From Enterobacter sp. JUb54 (GTDB taxonomy: Bacteria > Pseudomonadota > Gammaproteobacteria > Enterobacterales > Enterobacteriaceae), in NCBI RefSeq assembly GCF_014298075.1, contig NZ_CP060418.1, forward strand, positions 4,712,001-4,776,000: a stretch of DNA of 64,000 bases, in the 5' to 3' direction. Below the pieces are notes generated by a model, which saw only the letters and a program-made list of their open reading frames with translations, ran no database searches and was not told the origin of the DNA. Below, one piece after another: positions 40,898 through 51,984 of this stretch. Each line of letters opens with the position of its first letter. The stretch's first letter is position 1. The position numbers and the translations under genes were made by a program.

Positions 40898-41504
40898 ACA
40901 GATCGCTACGTTGATTTTGCAGGAGATAAGTTTCCACGTTCCGAAGGGAAGCTGCGTGGCAATTGTCGGGCCTTCCGGTAGCGGGAAAACCACCTTGCTG
41001 AATGCCATCGCCGGGGGAGCACTTGATCGGGGGGCCATTTATCTGGATGGACAACGGATTGATGGTCTTCCGGCCTGGCAAAGACCCTGTCGTTATCTGA
41101 ATCAACGGCTTTATCTGTTTCCTTATCTGACGGTACGAGGAAATCTTGCGCTGGCGCAGTATGCGGCAGCACTGCCGCGGGACAAAAAACAGCAAATGGC
41201 ACTATTAGACGAGATGGGGATCGCTCACCTGGCGCAGCGTTATCCGCGGCAAATCTCTGGCGGCGAGCAGCAACGAGTGGCGCTGGCCAGGGCGATGATC
41301 TCTCGCCCGAGACTTCTGCTGCTGGACGAACCTTTCTCAAGCCTGGATCGGGAAACACGTAGCCGTCTGTGGGAGGTGGTTCGCATGCTGCGCCGCCAGG
41401 CGGTAACGATTGTTATGGTCACGCATGATCCAGAAGAGGCCGAGGCGCTGGCAGATAAGCAACTGATGCTGTACAACGGCAGGCTGGTGGCGGAGGTGAA
41501 ATAA
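40884..41504 (+). CDS. Short ABC transporter ATPase (ModC-like, no TOBE/Mop domain)
   Basis: 206 residues with Walker A GPSGSGKTTLL near residue 33, signature ISGGEQQRVALARAM near 123, Walker B LLLLDEPF and the switch His in VTHD. Canonical ModC has about 350 residues with a C-terminal TOBE (Mop) oxyanion-sensing domain; that domain is absent here, so transport is not gated through it. The gene starts inside the permease gene with GAGG upstream. A perfect hairpin overlaps its stop codon. Confidence 0.85.
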   Translation: MLRVEQIATLILQEISFHVPKGSCVAIVGPSGSGKTTLLNAIAGGALDRGAIYLDGQRIDGLPAWQRPCRYLNQRLYLFPYLTVRGNLALAQYAAALPRDKKQQMALLDEMGIAHLAQRYPRQISGGEQQRVALARAMISRPRLLLLDEPFSSLDRETRSRLWEVVRMLRRQAVTIVMVTHDPEEAEALADKQLMLYNGRLVAEVK

Positions 41505-41525
41505 GAGAGGAGACCCTCTCTTATT
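41500..41525. terminator. Hairpin at the end of the ABC cassette
   Basis: An 11-bp perfect stem (AATAAGAGAGG/CCTCTCTTATT, loop AGAC) spans the stop codon of the ATPase gene and lies between it and convergent yghB. Flanking T content is low. Confidence 0.6.
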
Positions 41526-41531
41526 GATGAC

Positions 41532-42194
41532 TTATGACGCGCTGCAGTATTTCTTCTTGATAACCACGGCCAGGGTGCCGACCAGACCCGCCACCAGCAG
41601 CGCAATCGGCAGGATCATCAGGCAGGTCATGACCTGGTCTTCATGGCGTTTGACGAACGGGATCATGCTCAGCGCATAGCCCAGACCGGTGACCACGCTC
41701 ACCCACAGCAGCGCGCTCAGCCAGTTAAAGAACTGGAAACGGCGGTTTGACAGCCCGGAGATCCCGGCCATCGTCGGGAGCAGGGTGCGCACGAACGCCA
41801 GAAAACGCCCGGCCAGCAGCGCCAGCAAACCATGTTTATCAAACATGCAGGTCGCACGTTGATGATACTTTTGCGGCAGATGCGCCAGCCAGCCTTTCAC
41901 GGTGGCGGTATTGCCCAGCCAGCGCCCTTGCAGATAGCTCAACCAGCAGCCGAGGCTGGCCGCCGCGGTAAGAATGGCAAGTGTCGGCACAAAGTCCATG
42001 ACGCCTTTAGCAATGAGCGCCCCGGCGAGCAGCAGCAGGCTGTCTCCGGGTAAAAATGAAGCGGGTAGCAGACCGTTTTCCAGAAACAATGTCGTGAACA
42101 TGACCAGATAAACAACGCCCACAACCTGGGGGTTTGCCAACGCGGCAAAATCATGTTGCCACAGGGCGGCGACAATCTCTTGAATGACAACCAT
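41532..42194 (-). CDS. yghB: DedA-family membrane protein YghB
   Basis: 220-residue inner-membrane protein of the DedA family ([13 protein letters not shown] near residue 48; [18 protein letters not shown] near residue 130). E. coli YghB is partially redundant with YqjA; loss of both impairs division, proton-motive force and drug tolerance, and DedA proteins are implicated in undecaprenyl phosphate or lipid flipping. It lies 129 nt downstream of metC on the same strand. Confidence 0.93.
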   Translation of the reverse strand: MVVIQEIVAALWQHDFAALANPQVVGVVYLVMFTTLFLENGLLPASFLPGDSLLLLAGALIAKGVMDFVPTLAILTAAASLGCWLSYLQGRWLGNTATVKGWLAHLPQKYHQRATCMFDKHGLLALLAGRFLAFVRTLLPTMAGISGLSNRRFQFFNWLSALLWVSVVTGLGYALSMIPFVKRHEDQVMTCLMILPIALLVAGLVGTLAVVIKKKYCSAS

Positions 42195-42323
42195 GGACTT
42201 TCCTAAGTGGTACCGTATTTGCGAGTAGTGTACTCCTGAAGAGCCCCGAACACCTTGATCTCGGGCGCAACAAAAGCGGCCGCCGATACAGAGCGTCCGC
42301 CATTATTGCCACTCACCGTCACT

Positions 42324-43546
<1,223 letters not shown>

Positions 43547-43680
43547 AAACTAGCATGAATGGACAATCGTGTACTGATGAATGGTCGATACGGGTAAAAA
43601 TATCGCGGAATCCGCTGATGGCCGCTTTTTTACTGCGTAAGCGCAAAGAATCTAAACGTGATTTGCTGCACAGTGTAAAT

Positions 43681-43699
43681 ACTAATGAGAACCACTATC
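43681..43699. promoter_or_regulatory. Fur box of exbB
   Basis: ACTAATGAGAACCACTATC matches 14 of 19 positions of the Fur consensus and lies about 65 nt upstream of the exbB GTG. exbBD is a known iron-regulated operon in enterobacteria. Confidence 0.6.
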
Positions 43700-43762
43700 A
43701 ATTCGATGCTTTTTTGATATTATTGTGCTCAGATTTTGTGATTTACGTCCTGGAGATTCAGC

Positions 43763-44494
43763 GTGGGTAATAATTTGATGCAGGCGGACCTGTCCGTTTG
43801 GGGTATGTATCATCATGCCGATATTGTCGTTAAGGTAGTGATGATCGGCCTGATTCTGGCGTCGGTAGTCACATGGGCTATCTTTTTTGGCAAAGGGGCT
43901 GAAATTCTCTCCAGCAAACGCCGCCTCAAGCGTGAACAGCAACTGCTTGCTGACGCTCGCTCCCTCGACCAGGCCAGCGATATCGCAAATAATTTTCATC
44001 CGAAGAGCCTGAGCTCGCAGCTTATCAATGAAGCGCAGAACGAGCTGACGCTGTCCGAAGGTGTCGAAGATAACGAAGGCATCAAAGAACGTACCGGTTT
44101 CCGCCTTGAGCGCCGCGTGGCGTTTGTCGGCCGTTACATGGGCCGTGGCAACGGTTACCTGGCGACCATCGGCGCGATCTCGCCGTTCGTCGGCCTGTTC
44201 GGTACCGTCTGGGGTATCATGAACAGCTTTATCGGGATTGCCCAGACGCAGACCACCAACCTGGCGGTTGTCGCTCCGGGTATCGCAGAAGCGTTGCTGG
44301 CAACGGCTATCGGCCTGTTTGCCGCCATTCCTGCCGTTGTTATCTATAACATTTTCGCCCGCATGATCGGCAGCTACAAAGCCTCTCTCGGCGACGTTGC
44401 CGCGCAGGTGCTGCTGCTGCAAAGCCGTGATCTTGACCTGAGCGCCAGCGGCGTTAAGCCGGTCCGTTCCGCTCAGAAATTACGAGTAGGTTGA
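43763..44494 (+). CDS. exbB: TonB-system energiser ExbB
   Basis: 243-residue inner-membrane protein with three membrane segments (near 16-39, 128-155, 162-199 by E. coli topology), including the [18 protein letters not shown] and [22 protein letters not shown] segments. With ExbD it forms the proton channel that drives TonB. The start is GTG with a GGAG site, as in E. coli. exbD follows by 6 nt. Confidence 0.96.
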   Translation: MGNNLMQADLSVWGMYHHADIVVKVVMIGLILASVVTWAIFFGKGAEILSSKRRLKREQQLLADARSLDQASDIANNFHPKSLSSQLINEAQNELTLSEGVEDNEGIKERTGFRLERRVAFVGRYMGRGNGYLATIGAISPFVGLFGTVWGIMNSFIGIAQTQTTNLAVVAPGIAEALLATAIGLFAAIPAVVIYNIFARMIGSYKASLGDVAAQVLLLQSRDLDLSASGVKPVRSAQKLRVG

Positions 44495-44500
44495 TGCCCC

Positions 44501-45551
<1,051 letters not shown>

Positions 45552-45557
45552 TTGTCA

Positions 45558-45591
45558 GGCCCGGCGGCGCTCGACCGCCGGGCCGGTTTCT
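45558..45591. terminator. Terminator between yqhA and yghZ
   Basis: A 10-bp GC-only stem (GGCCCGGCGG/CCGCCGGGCC, loop CGCTCGA) followed by GGTTTCTTATT lies between convergent genes. Confidence 0.75.
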
Positions 45592-46631
45592 TATTGATCC
45601 GACGACGTTTGCCATAAATTGAGCTGCCCGTCGGCCACGTGCTGGTCAATCCGCGCCAGCTCTTCTGCACTGAAGGTCAGGTTTTGCAGCGCCTGAACGT
45701 TCTCCTCAAGCTGCTGCGGACGACTGGCGCCAATCAGTACCGAGGTCACCCGCGAGTCCTTCAGCAGCCAGCTGAGGGCCATCTGGGCCATACTCTGGCC
45801 ACGGCTATTCGCCATCTCCTGCAATAACCGCAGGCTGTTGAGGTTGGCCTCGCTGAGCATATTTTCCGTCAGCCCGCGCGCCCGTTTCCCTTCGTAGAAC
45901 ATCCGCGACCCCTCCGGGATCTGCTGGAGATATTTGCCGGTCAGCAAGCCCTGCGCCAGCGGCGTAAAGGCGATGCAGCCGACGCCATTCTCCTCCAGCG
46001 TATCCAGCAGCCCGCTGGTGTCGACCCAACGGTTAAGCAGGTTGTAGGAGGGCTGGTGGATCAGCAGCGGGATCTTCCACTCGCGCAGCAGCGCCGCCAT
46101 CTCCCGGGTGCGCTCCGGTGAATAGGAGGAGATCCCGACATACAGCGCTTTACCGCTCTGTACCGCCTGCGCCAGCGCGGCGGCGGTCTCTTCCATCGGG
46201 GTGTTTTCATCGACGCGATGCGAATAGAAAATATCGACGTAATCCAGCCCCATGCGCTTCAGGCTCTGGTCGAGGCTGGAAAGCAGGTATTTGCGTGAGC
46301 TGCCGTTGCCGTAAGGGCCGGGCCACATGGAATAGCCGGCTTTCGTCGCGATGATCAGCTCATCGCGGTAGGCGGCGAAATCCTCGCGCAGCAGGCGGCC
46401 AAAGTTTTCTTCAGCGCTGCCGGGCGGCGGCCCGTAGTTATTGGCCAGATCGAAGTGGGTAATCCCCAGATCAAACGCTTTGCGCAACAGCGCACGCTGG
46501 TCATCCAGCGCGTGACCGTGGCTGAAGTTGTGCCACAGTCCCAGCGACAACAGGGGCAGCTGCAGACCGCTTTTGCCGCAGTAGCGGTACTGCATCTGGT
46601 CGTAGCGGGTAGGGGCGGCTAACCAGGACAT
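45591..46631 (-). CDS. yghZ: L-glyceraldehyde 3-phosphate reductase YghZ (Gpr)
   Basis: 346-residue aldo-keto reductase of the AKR14 / voltage-gated potassium-channel beta-subunit type. The tetrad lies in FDLANNYGPPPG (Asp, Tyr), IIATKAGY (Lys) and IFYSHRVDE (His). E. coli YghZ reduces L-glyceraldehyde 3-phosphate and methylglyoxal with NADPH. It is divergent from yghX. Confidence 0.93.
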   Translation of the reverse strand: MSWLAAPTRYDQMQYRYCGKSGLQLPLLSLGLWHNFSHGHALDDQRALLRKAFDLGITHFDLANNYGPPPGSAEENFGRLLREDFAAYRDELIIATKAGYSMWPGPYGNGSSRKYLLSSLDQSLKRMGLDYVDIFYSHRVDENTPMEETAAALAQAVQSGKALYVGISSYSPERTREMAALLREWKIPLLIHQPSYNLLNRWVDTSGLLDTLEENGVGCIAFTPLAQGLLTGKYLQQIPEGSRMFYEGKRARGLTENMLSEANLNSLRLLQEMANSRGQSMAQMALSWLLKDSRVTSVLIGASRPQQLEENVQALQNLTFSAEELARIDQHVADGQLNLWQTSSDQ

Positions 46632-46775
46632 GTTCTCTCCTCATGAATTAAAACGTTGTTTCTATTTTATCTGGTATGGCACTCTGGTGACGTTTGCTGG
46701 ATCACAATGCGTAAGATTGCTGGCGACATAGTGAGCTTATGCTTTGCTTAATAGGGCTTCATTTCCGGAGAAAAG

Positions 46776-47666
46776 ATGATGACGCGACTGACGGCGAAAG
46801 ATTTTCCGCAAGAGTTACTGGAGTATTACGACTATTACGCGCACGGCAAAATTACCAAGCGGGAGTTTTTGCAGCTGGCCGGTAAATACGCCGTCGGCGG
46901 CATGACCGCGCTGGCGCTGTTTAACCTGCTGAAACCCAACTATGCGCTGGCAGAGCAGGTGCTGTTTACCGACCCGGATATTCGTGCGGAATATATTCGC
47001 TATCCCTCTCCCGACGGCCACGGCGAGGTGCGCGCTTATCTGGTGGTGCCGACCACCGCGACCGTGAAACCGGCATCGGTGATTGTGGTGCATGAGAATC
47101 GCGGCCTGAATCCCTATATTGAAGATGTTGCCCGGCGGGTGGCAAAAGCCGGCTATATCGCGCTGGCGCCGGATGGCCTGAGCTCCGTGGGTGGCTATCC
47201 CGGCAACGATGACGAGGGACGCGAGCTGCAGAAAAAAGTCGATCCGCAGAAGCTGATGAACGATTTTTTTGCCGCTGTCGCCTTTATGGAAAAGCATCCG
47301 CAGGCGAGCGGCAAGGTGGGGATCACCGGTTTTTGTTACGGCGGCGGAGTGTGCAATGCCGCCGCGGTCGCCATCCCGGAGCTGGCCTGCGCGGTGCCGT
47401 TTTATGGCCGTCAGGCGCCGGTCGCCGATGTTGAAAAAATCCATGCGCCGCTGCTGCTGCACTATGGGGAGCTGGATAAGCAAATCAACGCCGGATGGCC
47501 GGCCTATGAAGCGGCGCTGAAGGCGCACAACAAAGTGTACGAAGCCTACATCTATCCCCAGGCGAATCACGGTTTTCACAACGACTCCACACCGCGCTAT
47601 GACCGCGAGGCCGCCGAACTGGCCTGGAAACGGACGCTGGCCTGGTTCGATAAATACCTGAGCTAA
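46776..47666 (+). CDS. yghX: Dienelactone hydrolase family protein YghX (intact)
   Basis: 296 residues. An N-terminal helical segment with KREFLQLAGKYAVGG plus a hydrophobic run (residues 27-60) resembles a twin-arginine signal with Lys-Arg in place of Arg-Arg. The dienelactone hydrolase domain follows, with nucleophile Cys in GFCYGGGVCNAAA near residue 188 and the catalytic His in ANHGFHND near the end. The K-12 copy is a pseudogene as I recall; here the frame is complete. Substrate unknown. Confidence 0.85.
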   Translation: MMTRLTAKDFPQELLEYYDYYAHGKITKREFLQLAGKYAVGGMTALALFNLLKPNYALAEQVLFTDPDIRAEYIRYPSPDGHGEVRAYLVVPTTATVKPASVIVVHENRGLNPYIEDVARRVAKAGYIALAPDGLSSVGGYPGNDDEGRELQKKVDPQKLMNDFFAAVAFMEKHPQASGKVGITGFCYGGGVCNAAAVAIPELACAVPFYGRQAPVADVEKIHAPLLLHYGELDKQINAGWPAYEAALKAHNKVYEAYIYPQANHGFHNDSTPRYDREAAELAWKRTLAWFDKYLS

Positions 47667-47714
47667 CGTTGCCGGAAAATTGCCAGAAATAGCGCTAACG
47701 CTGGCTCAAAAAAT

Positions 47715-47738
47715 CGCTATATAATTTTATATATAACG
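47715..47738. promoter_or_regulatory. ModE-type operator upstream of yghW
   Basis: CGCTATATA-N6-TATATAACG, extended by AT and AT on each side, is an almost ideal ModE palindrome. It is centred about 87 nt upstream of the yghW ATG and has the same 6-nt spacer as the site at 39110-39133. Confidence 0.75.
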
Positions 47739-47743
47739 ATTAG

Positions 47744-47773
47744 GAGCCTATCCCAGTAGGCGTACATTGTTGC
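47744..47773 (+). repeat. Stem-loop repeat element, copy B, in the yghW leader
   Basis: A GCCTA/TAGGC hairpin is followed by GTACATTGTTGC. 27 of 30 bases match copy A at 12450-12480 (opposite strand), and the differences fall in or next to the loop. It sits between the ModE-type site and the yghW ribosome-binding site, so it may be part of the mRNA leader. Confidence 0.6.
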
Positions 47774-47813
47774 AGCCAACTTGGTCACAAAATAGCCTGA
47801 TGGGGAGGCAGAG

Positions 47814-48101
47814 ATGGATAACCACTTCGGCAAAGGACTCATGGCGGGGCTCAATGCCCCCCAGGCGGAAAGCGCCAGTAAGGCGGCCAGTTTTTGCGCC
47901 GACTATAAGCGCGGGTTTGTGCTGGGCTATTCGCAGCGCATGTTTGAAAAAACCGGCGATCGCCAGCTTAGCGCCTGGGAAGCCGGGATCCTGACCCGTC
48001 GCTATGGCCTCGACCGTAATATGGTGATGGACTTCTTCAAAGAGGGGCAATCCTGTACGGCGGTGCGTTACTTTATGGCGGGGTACCGGCTGGAGAGTTA
48101 A
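47814..48101 (+). CDS. yghW: DUF2623 protein YghW
   Basis: 95-residue soluble protein of unknown function, the same length as E. coli YghW. Visible features are [20 protein letters not shown], a helical [21 protein letters not shown] segment and a single late Cys (GQSC). The ribosome-binding site GGGGAGG is strong. It is preceded by a ModE-type operator and the stem-loop element, pointing to molybdate-responsive expression. Confidence 0.85.
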   Translation: MDNHFGKGLMAGLNAPQAESASKAASFCADYKRGFVLGYSQRMFEKTGDRQLSAWEAGILTRRYGLDRNMVMDFFKEGQSCTAVRYFMAGYRLES

Positions 48102-48127
48102 CTACCGAAGGCCGCAGCCTTCGGTAG
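48102..48127. terminator. Hairpin between yghW and yghU
   Basis: An 11-bp perfect stem (CTACCGAAGGC/GCCTTCGGTAG, loop CGCA) directly after the yghW stop, between convergent genes. No T-run is present on either strand. Confidence 0.55.
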
Positions 48128-48135
48128 GCGTTCGG

Positions 48136-49002
48136 CTATGCCTGGCGTTTGTCTTCGGTCAGGGTATCGAAGTCGCTGGCATCATGGCGTTCATGCAGCT
48201 GCTCGTTAAGCGGGCCGTTGGTACGGTTAACGATGCGCCCACGCTTCACCGCCGGACGATTAGCGATATCCTGCGCCCAGCGCAGAACGTTTTTATAGCT
48301 GCCGGCATCGAGGAATTCCGCGGCGTTATAGGCGCCACCGAGCACCACGTTGCCATACCACGGCCAGATGGCCATATCGGCGATGGTGTACTCTTCCCCG
48401 GATACATAGCGGGTGCGGGCCAGCTGTTTATCCAGCACGTCGAGCTGGCGTTTGGCTTCCATCGTGAAGCGGTCGATCGCGTACTCGATTTTCACTGGCG
48501 CATAATGATAGAAGTGCCCAAAGCCGCCACCCAGGAACGGGGCTGAGCCCTGTAGCCAGAACAGCCAGTTCAGGGTTTCGGTTCGCCCGGCGGGATCTTT
48601 TGGCAGGAAGAAACCAAACTTCTCGGCGAGATAGAGCAGGATGCTGCCGGATTCAAACACGCGGGTTGGCGGGGTGGTGGAGTGGTCGCTCAGCGCCGGG
48701 ATTTTTGAGTTAGGGTTCACCTCAACAAAACCGCTGGAGAACTGATCCCCTTCGCCGATGCGGATCAGCCATGCATCATATTCCGCACCGCTCACGCCCA
48801 GCGCCAGCAGTTCTTCCAGCAAAATCGTCACTTTCTGGCCGTTTGGCGTGCCCAGCGAGTACAGCTGTAGCGGATGTGTGCCTACCGGCAGCGTTTTTTC
48901 GTGAGTGGCGCCGGAGACGGGGCGGTTGATGTTGGCGAATGCTCCACCGTTGCCTTGCTTCCATTCCCACACTTTCGCGGGTTGGTAATTATTCTCTGAC
49001 AT
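48136..49002 (-). CDS. yghU: GST-like disulfide-bond oxidoreductase YghU
   Basis: 288 residues, equal to E. coli YghU. Nu-class glutathione transferase fold: the thioredoxin-like half has LGTPNGQKVTILLEEL near residue 52 and NPNSKIPAL; the helical half includes EEYTIADMAIWPWYG. E. coli YghU binds two glutathiones and has disulfide reductase activity. The DsbA-like gene lies upstream on the same strand across a 154-nt gap and gss nearby, making a small glutathione-related group. Confidence 0.93.
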   Translation of the reverse strand: MSENNYQPAKVWEWKQGNGGAFANINRPVSGATHEKTLPVGTHPLQLYSLGTPNGQKVTILLEELLALGVSGAEYDAWLIRIGEGDQFSSGFVEVNPNSKIPALSDHSTTPPTRVFESGSILLYLAEKFGFFLPKDPAGRTETLNWLFWLQGSAPFLGGGFGHFYHYAPVKIEYAIDRFTMEAKRQLDVLDKQLARTRYVSGEEYTIADMAIWPWYGNVVLGGAYNAAEFLDAGSYKNVLRWAQDIANRPAVKRGRIVNRTNGPLNEQLHERHDASDFDTLTEDKRQA

Positions 49003-49156
49003 GATGACCTGCCTTTTTAGTGAGAGATTGAGGGAGTGTAGCAGGAGTTAGATGTCGGGTTTAACCGTCTGAGGCTTAGAGGCTAGTCCATTAGGCTCTT
49101 AGTGCGGGGGAAAATTCCCCGGCAAGCGCCGCTCACCGGGGAACAGGGGCAGAGGC

Positions 49157-49717
49157 TCAGGCCATAATCCGCGCGGCCCACACGCTAATATCGTCTCCGC
49201 TGCCGAGATCCGGCTGCACCAGACCGTTAACCATAAAGGTCGGCGAAACGTGGATGCCGTTCTGCCGGGCATATTTGCTGTGCCATTTAATTTCCGTCTG
49301 CAGCTCAGGACGGGCAAAGGCGGTGGACAGCAGCACCTGGCTGTAGCGCTCGATGCGCTGGACAATCTGCTGCGGCGTGGTGTCCATATTCGGCCCGCTA
49401 CAGTGGTCGGTAAACTCAAACTCTTCGCGATGGTCGGCGACCGCTCTTAGCACTCTGAGCGCCTGCTCTCTGCCGTGCGGCAGCGTCGATGCGGCAAGAA
49501 TACAACGCACGATCACCCCCGAGAACAGATGCCAGGGCTGAGACTGCAGACGAATTTTGATCGTCACATTATCGGCGCCGACTTCGTCCAGCAGGTCGTC
49601 CAGTTTCCTGAACGCCTTGACGGAATAGGGGCAGGTTGGCTCCAGGAAAACCTCAAATGTCCGTGGACCGTGGCCCCAGACCAGCGGCTGAGCCTGCAGA
49701 TGCGGTTGTGTGCTCAT
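49157..49717 (-). CDS. DsbA-family thioredoxin-fold protein with CPYS active site
   Basis: 186 residues, no signal peptide, so probably cytosolic. A thioredoxin fold with inserted helical domain (DsbA/Thioredoxin_4 type) is suggested by FEVFLEPTCPYSVKAFRKLDDLL near residue 30 and the cis-Pro region HVSPTFMVNG near residue 160. The active-site pair is CPYS, keeping only the first Cys, so it cannot form the usual intramolecular disulfide. Start 49717 is set by AGGAG at proper spacing; the open frame extends 87 codons further without support. Confidence 0.78.
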   Translation of the reverse strand: MSTQPHLQAQPLVWGHGPRTFEVFLEPTCPYSVKAFRKLDDLLDEVGADNVTIKIRLQSQPWHLFSGVIVRCILAASTLPHGREQALRVLRAVADHREEFEFTDHCSGPNMDTTPQQIVQRIERYSQVLLSTAFARPELQTEIKWHSKYARQNGIHVSPTFMVNGLVQPDLGSGDDISVWAARIMA

Positions 49718-49786
49718 ACTCAACTCCTGATGTTGTTTTGTTATTCGTTGTTTTTTCCCTGAAAAACCCGGATTGTTATCAACGGC

Positions 49787-49808
49787 GTGCAACCTGAAGT
49801 ATGACGGG
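49787..49808. repeat. Single arm of the palindromic intergenic repeat
   Basis: GTGCAACCTGAAGTATGACGGG resembles the right arm at 39195-39216 with one substitution. No left arm is seen, so this is a remnant. Confidence 0.5.
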
Positions 49809-49996
49809 GAGAGGTTATCAATAACGATATCACTTTTACCCGAGGGCGCAGGGTTATTTTCCCGCAGGGCACGATCGGTGAATCCAATGAGTGGTATCAT
49901 CATCCCACCTCTGTCTGGTAAGTGCCTGCGGCAGGATAAGAAGAGGGAGTTTTGTTCCGCCAACTGCCCAGGCTGCATTAATTTGAGGTCAGGCTA

Positions 49997-51868
49997 ATGA
50001 GCAAAGGATCGACAAGCAGTGATGCCCCTTTTGGTACATTGTTAGGCTACGCGCCGGGCGGCGTAGCAATCTATTCATCGAATTACAGCAGCTTAAATCC
50101 GCGAGACTATCCGGATGACGCGACGTTCCGCAGTTATATCGGTAGCGAGTATATGGGGCACAAATGGCAGTGCGTCGAATTCGCGCGTCGCTTTTTGTTC
50201 CTCACCTACGGCTTTGTCTTTACCGATGTCGGCATGGCCTATGAAATATTCTCCCTGCGCTTCCTGCGCGAAGTGGTGAATGACAATATTCTACCGCTCC
50301 AGGCCTTCGCCAACGGCTCTCAGCGCCCGCCGATGGTTGGATCGCTGCTGATCTGGCAAAAAGGCGGTGAGTTTAAACATACCGGCCACGTCGCGGTGAT
50401 CACGCAGCTGGTGGGCAATAAGGTCAGAATCGCCGAGCAAAACGTTATCCATACGCCGCTGCCGCAGGGCCAGCAATGGACCCGCGAGCTGACGCTGGAG
50501 GTGAAAAATGGCCTCTACACCATCAAAGACACCTTTGCCGATACCGAAATATTAGGCTGGATGATTCAGACCGCCGATACCGAGCACAGCCTGCCGCAGC
50601 CGGTGCTGCCGGGTGAGGCGATGGCTATCCGCGGCGCAAGACTGCCGAACAAAGGCCAGTTCCGCGGCCACTGGCTGAACGAGAAAGACTCGCTGCAGAA
50701 AGCCTACGTCGCCGCCAACGGCCACGTCATTAATAAAGACCCCTACCAGTATTTCACCATCACCGAAAGCGCCGAGCAGGAGCTGATCAAAGCGACCAAC
50801 GAGCTGCATTTGATGTACCTGCACGCCACCGACAAAGTGATGAAAGATGACAACCTGCTGGCGTTGTTTGATATCCCCAAAATCCTCTGGCCGCGTTTGC
50901 GCCTCTCGTGGCAGCGCCGTCGTCATCATATGATTACCGGCCGCATGGATTTCTGTATGGATGAGCGCGGGCTGAAGGTCTATGAGTACAACGCCGACTC
51001 CGCCTCCTGCCATACCGAAGGCGGGCTGATCCTCGAGCAGTGGCTGAAGCAGGGATACTACGGTACCGGCCATAATCCGGCGGAAAATCTGCTTGATGAG
51101 CTGGCGGGGGCGTGGAAGCACAGCCGTGCTCGTCCGTTCGTGCACATCATGCAGGACAAGGATCTGGAAGAGAACTATCACGCCCAGTTTATCCAGCGTT
51201 CGCTGACTCAGGCAGGCTTTGAAAGCAAGATCCTGTTCGGCCTCGATGAACTGCACTGGGATACCGCCGGACAGTTGATCGACGGCGACGGACGACTGGT
51301 GAACTGCGTCTGGAAAACCTGGGCCTGGGAAACCGCCATCGAACAGGTGCGTGAAGTGAGCGCCGATGAGTATGCCGCCGTGCCGATCCGCACCGGACAT
51401 CCGCAAAACGAGGTGCGGCTGATCGACGTCCTGCTGCGTCCTGAAGTGCTGGTGTTTGAGCCGCTGTGGACGGTGATCCCCGGCAACAAGGCGATTCTGC
51501 CGGTGCTGTGGTCGCTGTTCCCGAACCATCGCTATCTGCTGGATACCGACTTTGTGGTCAATGAAGAACTGGCGAAAACCGGTTATGCGGTGAAACCGAT
51601 CTCCGGCCGCTGCGGCAATAACATCGACCTGATTGGCCCGAAAGACGAAGTGCTGGATAAAACCAGCGGGCAGTTTGTCGATCGTAAAAATATTTACCAG
51701 CAACTATGGTGCCTGCCGAAGGTGGATGGTAAATACATTCAGGTATGTACGTTTACCGTGGGCGGCAACTACGGCGGGACCTGCCTGCGTGGCGATGATT
51801 CTCTGGTGGTCAAAAAAGAGAGTGATATCGAGCCGTTAATTGTGCTGAGCGACAACGATAACCGTTAA
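49997..51868 (+). CDS. gss: Bifunctional glutathionylspermidine amidase/synthetase Gss
   Basis: 623 residues (E. coli 619). The N-terminal CHAP/NlpC-like amidase has Cys59 in GHKWQCVEFARR and His in HTGHVAVI near residue 131. The C-terminal ATP-grasp synthetase (about 205-623) has MDFCMDERGLKVYEYNADSASCHTEGG and VKPISGRCGNNI. It makes and hydrolyses glutathionylspermidine, a redox-active thiol-polyamine conjugate. Single gene; a GC-rich hairpin follows at 51901-51926. Confidence 0.96.
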   Translation: MSKGSTSSDAPFGTLLGYAPGGVAIYSSNYSSLNPRDYPDDATFRSYIGSEYMGHKWQCVEFARRFLFLTYGFVFTDVGMAYEIFSLRFLREVVNDNILPLQAFANGSQRPPMVGSLLIWQKGGEFKHTGHVAVITQLVGNKVRIAEQNVIHTPLPQGQQWTRELTLEVKNGLYTIKDTFADTEILGWMIQTADTEHSLPQPVLPGEAMAIRGARLPNKGQFRGHWLNEKDSLQKAYVAANGHVINKDPYQYFTITESAEQELIKATNELHLMYLHATDKVMKDDNLLALFDIPKILWPRLRLSWQRRRHHMITGRMDFCMDERGLKVYEYNADSASCHTEGGLILEQWLKQGYYGTGHNPAENLLDELAGAWKHSRARPFVHIMQDKDLEENYHAQFIQRSLTQAGFESKILFGLDELHWDTAGQLIDGDGRLVNCVWKTWAWETAIEQVREVSADEYAAVPIRTGHPQNEVRLIDVLLRPEVLVFEPLWTVIPGNKAILPVLWSLFPNHRYLLDTDFVVNEELAKTGYAVKPISGRCGNNIDLIGPKDEVLDKTSGQFVDRKNIYQQLWCLPKVDGKYIQVCTFTVGGNYGGTCLRGDDSLVVKKESDIEPLIVLSDNDNR

Positions 51869-51900
51869 CCTCAACCCGGACTGAACGATACGTACTGAAG

Positions 51901-51926
51901 CCCCGGCCAGCATCGCACGGCCGGGG
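51901..51926. terminator. GC-rich hairpin after gss
   Basis: An 8-bp perfect stem CCCCGGCC/GGCCGGGG with a 10-base loop, 32 nt past the gss stop; no T-run follows. Confidence 0.45.
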
Positions 51927-51984
51927 AATATGCAGTAAGAAACAGATAACACATCACAACAACAAGACAGAAAAGGAAAATAGC

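Noticed and set aside
43555-43770. 71-codon open frame between metC and exbB
   Set aside because: It spans the Fur box and exbB leader, has no ribosome-binding site and no protein-like conservation that I recognise.
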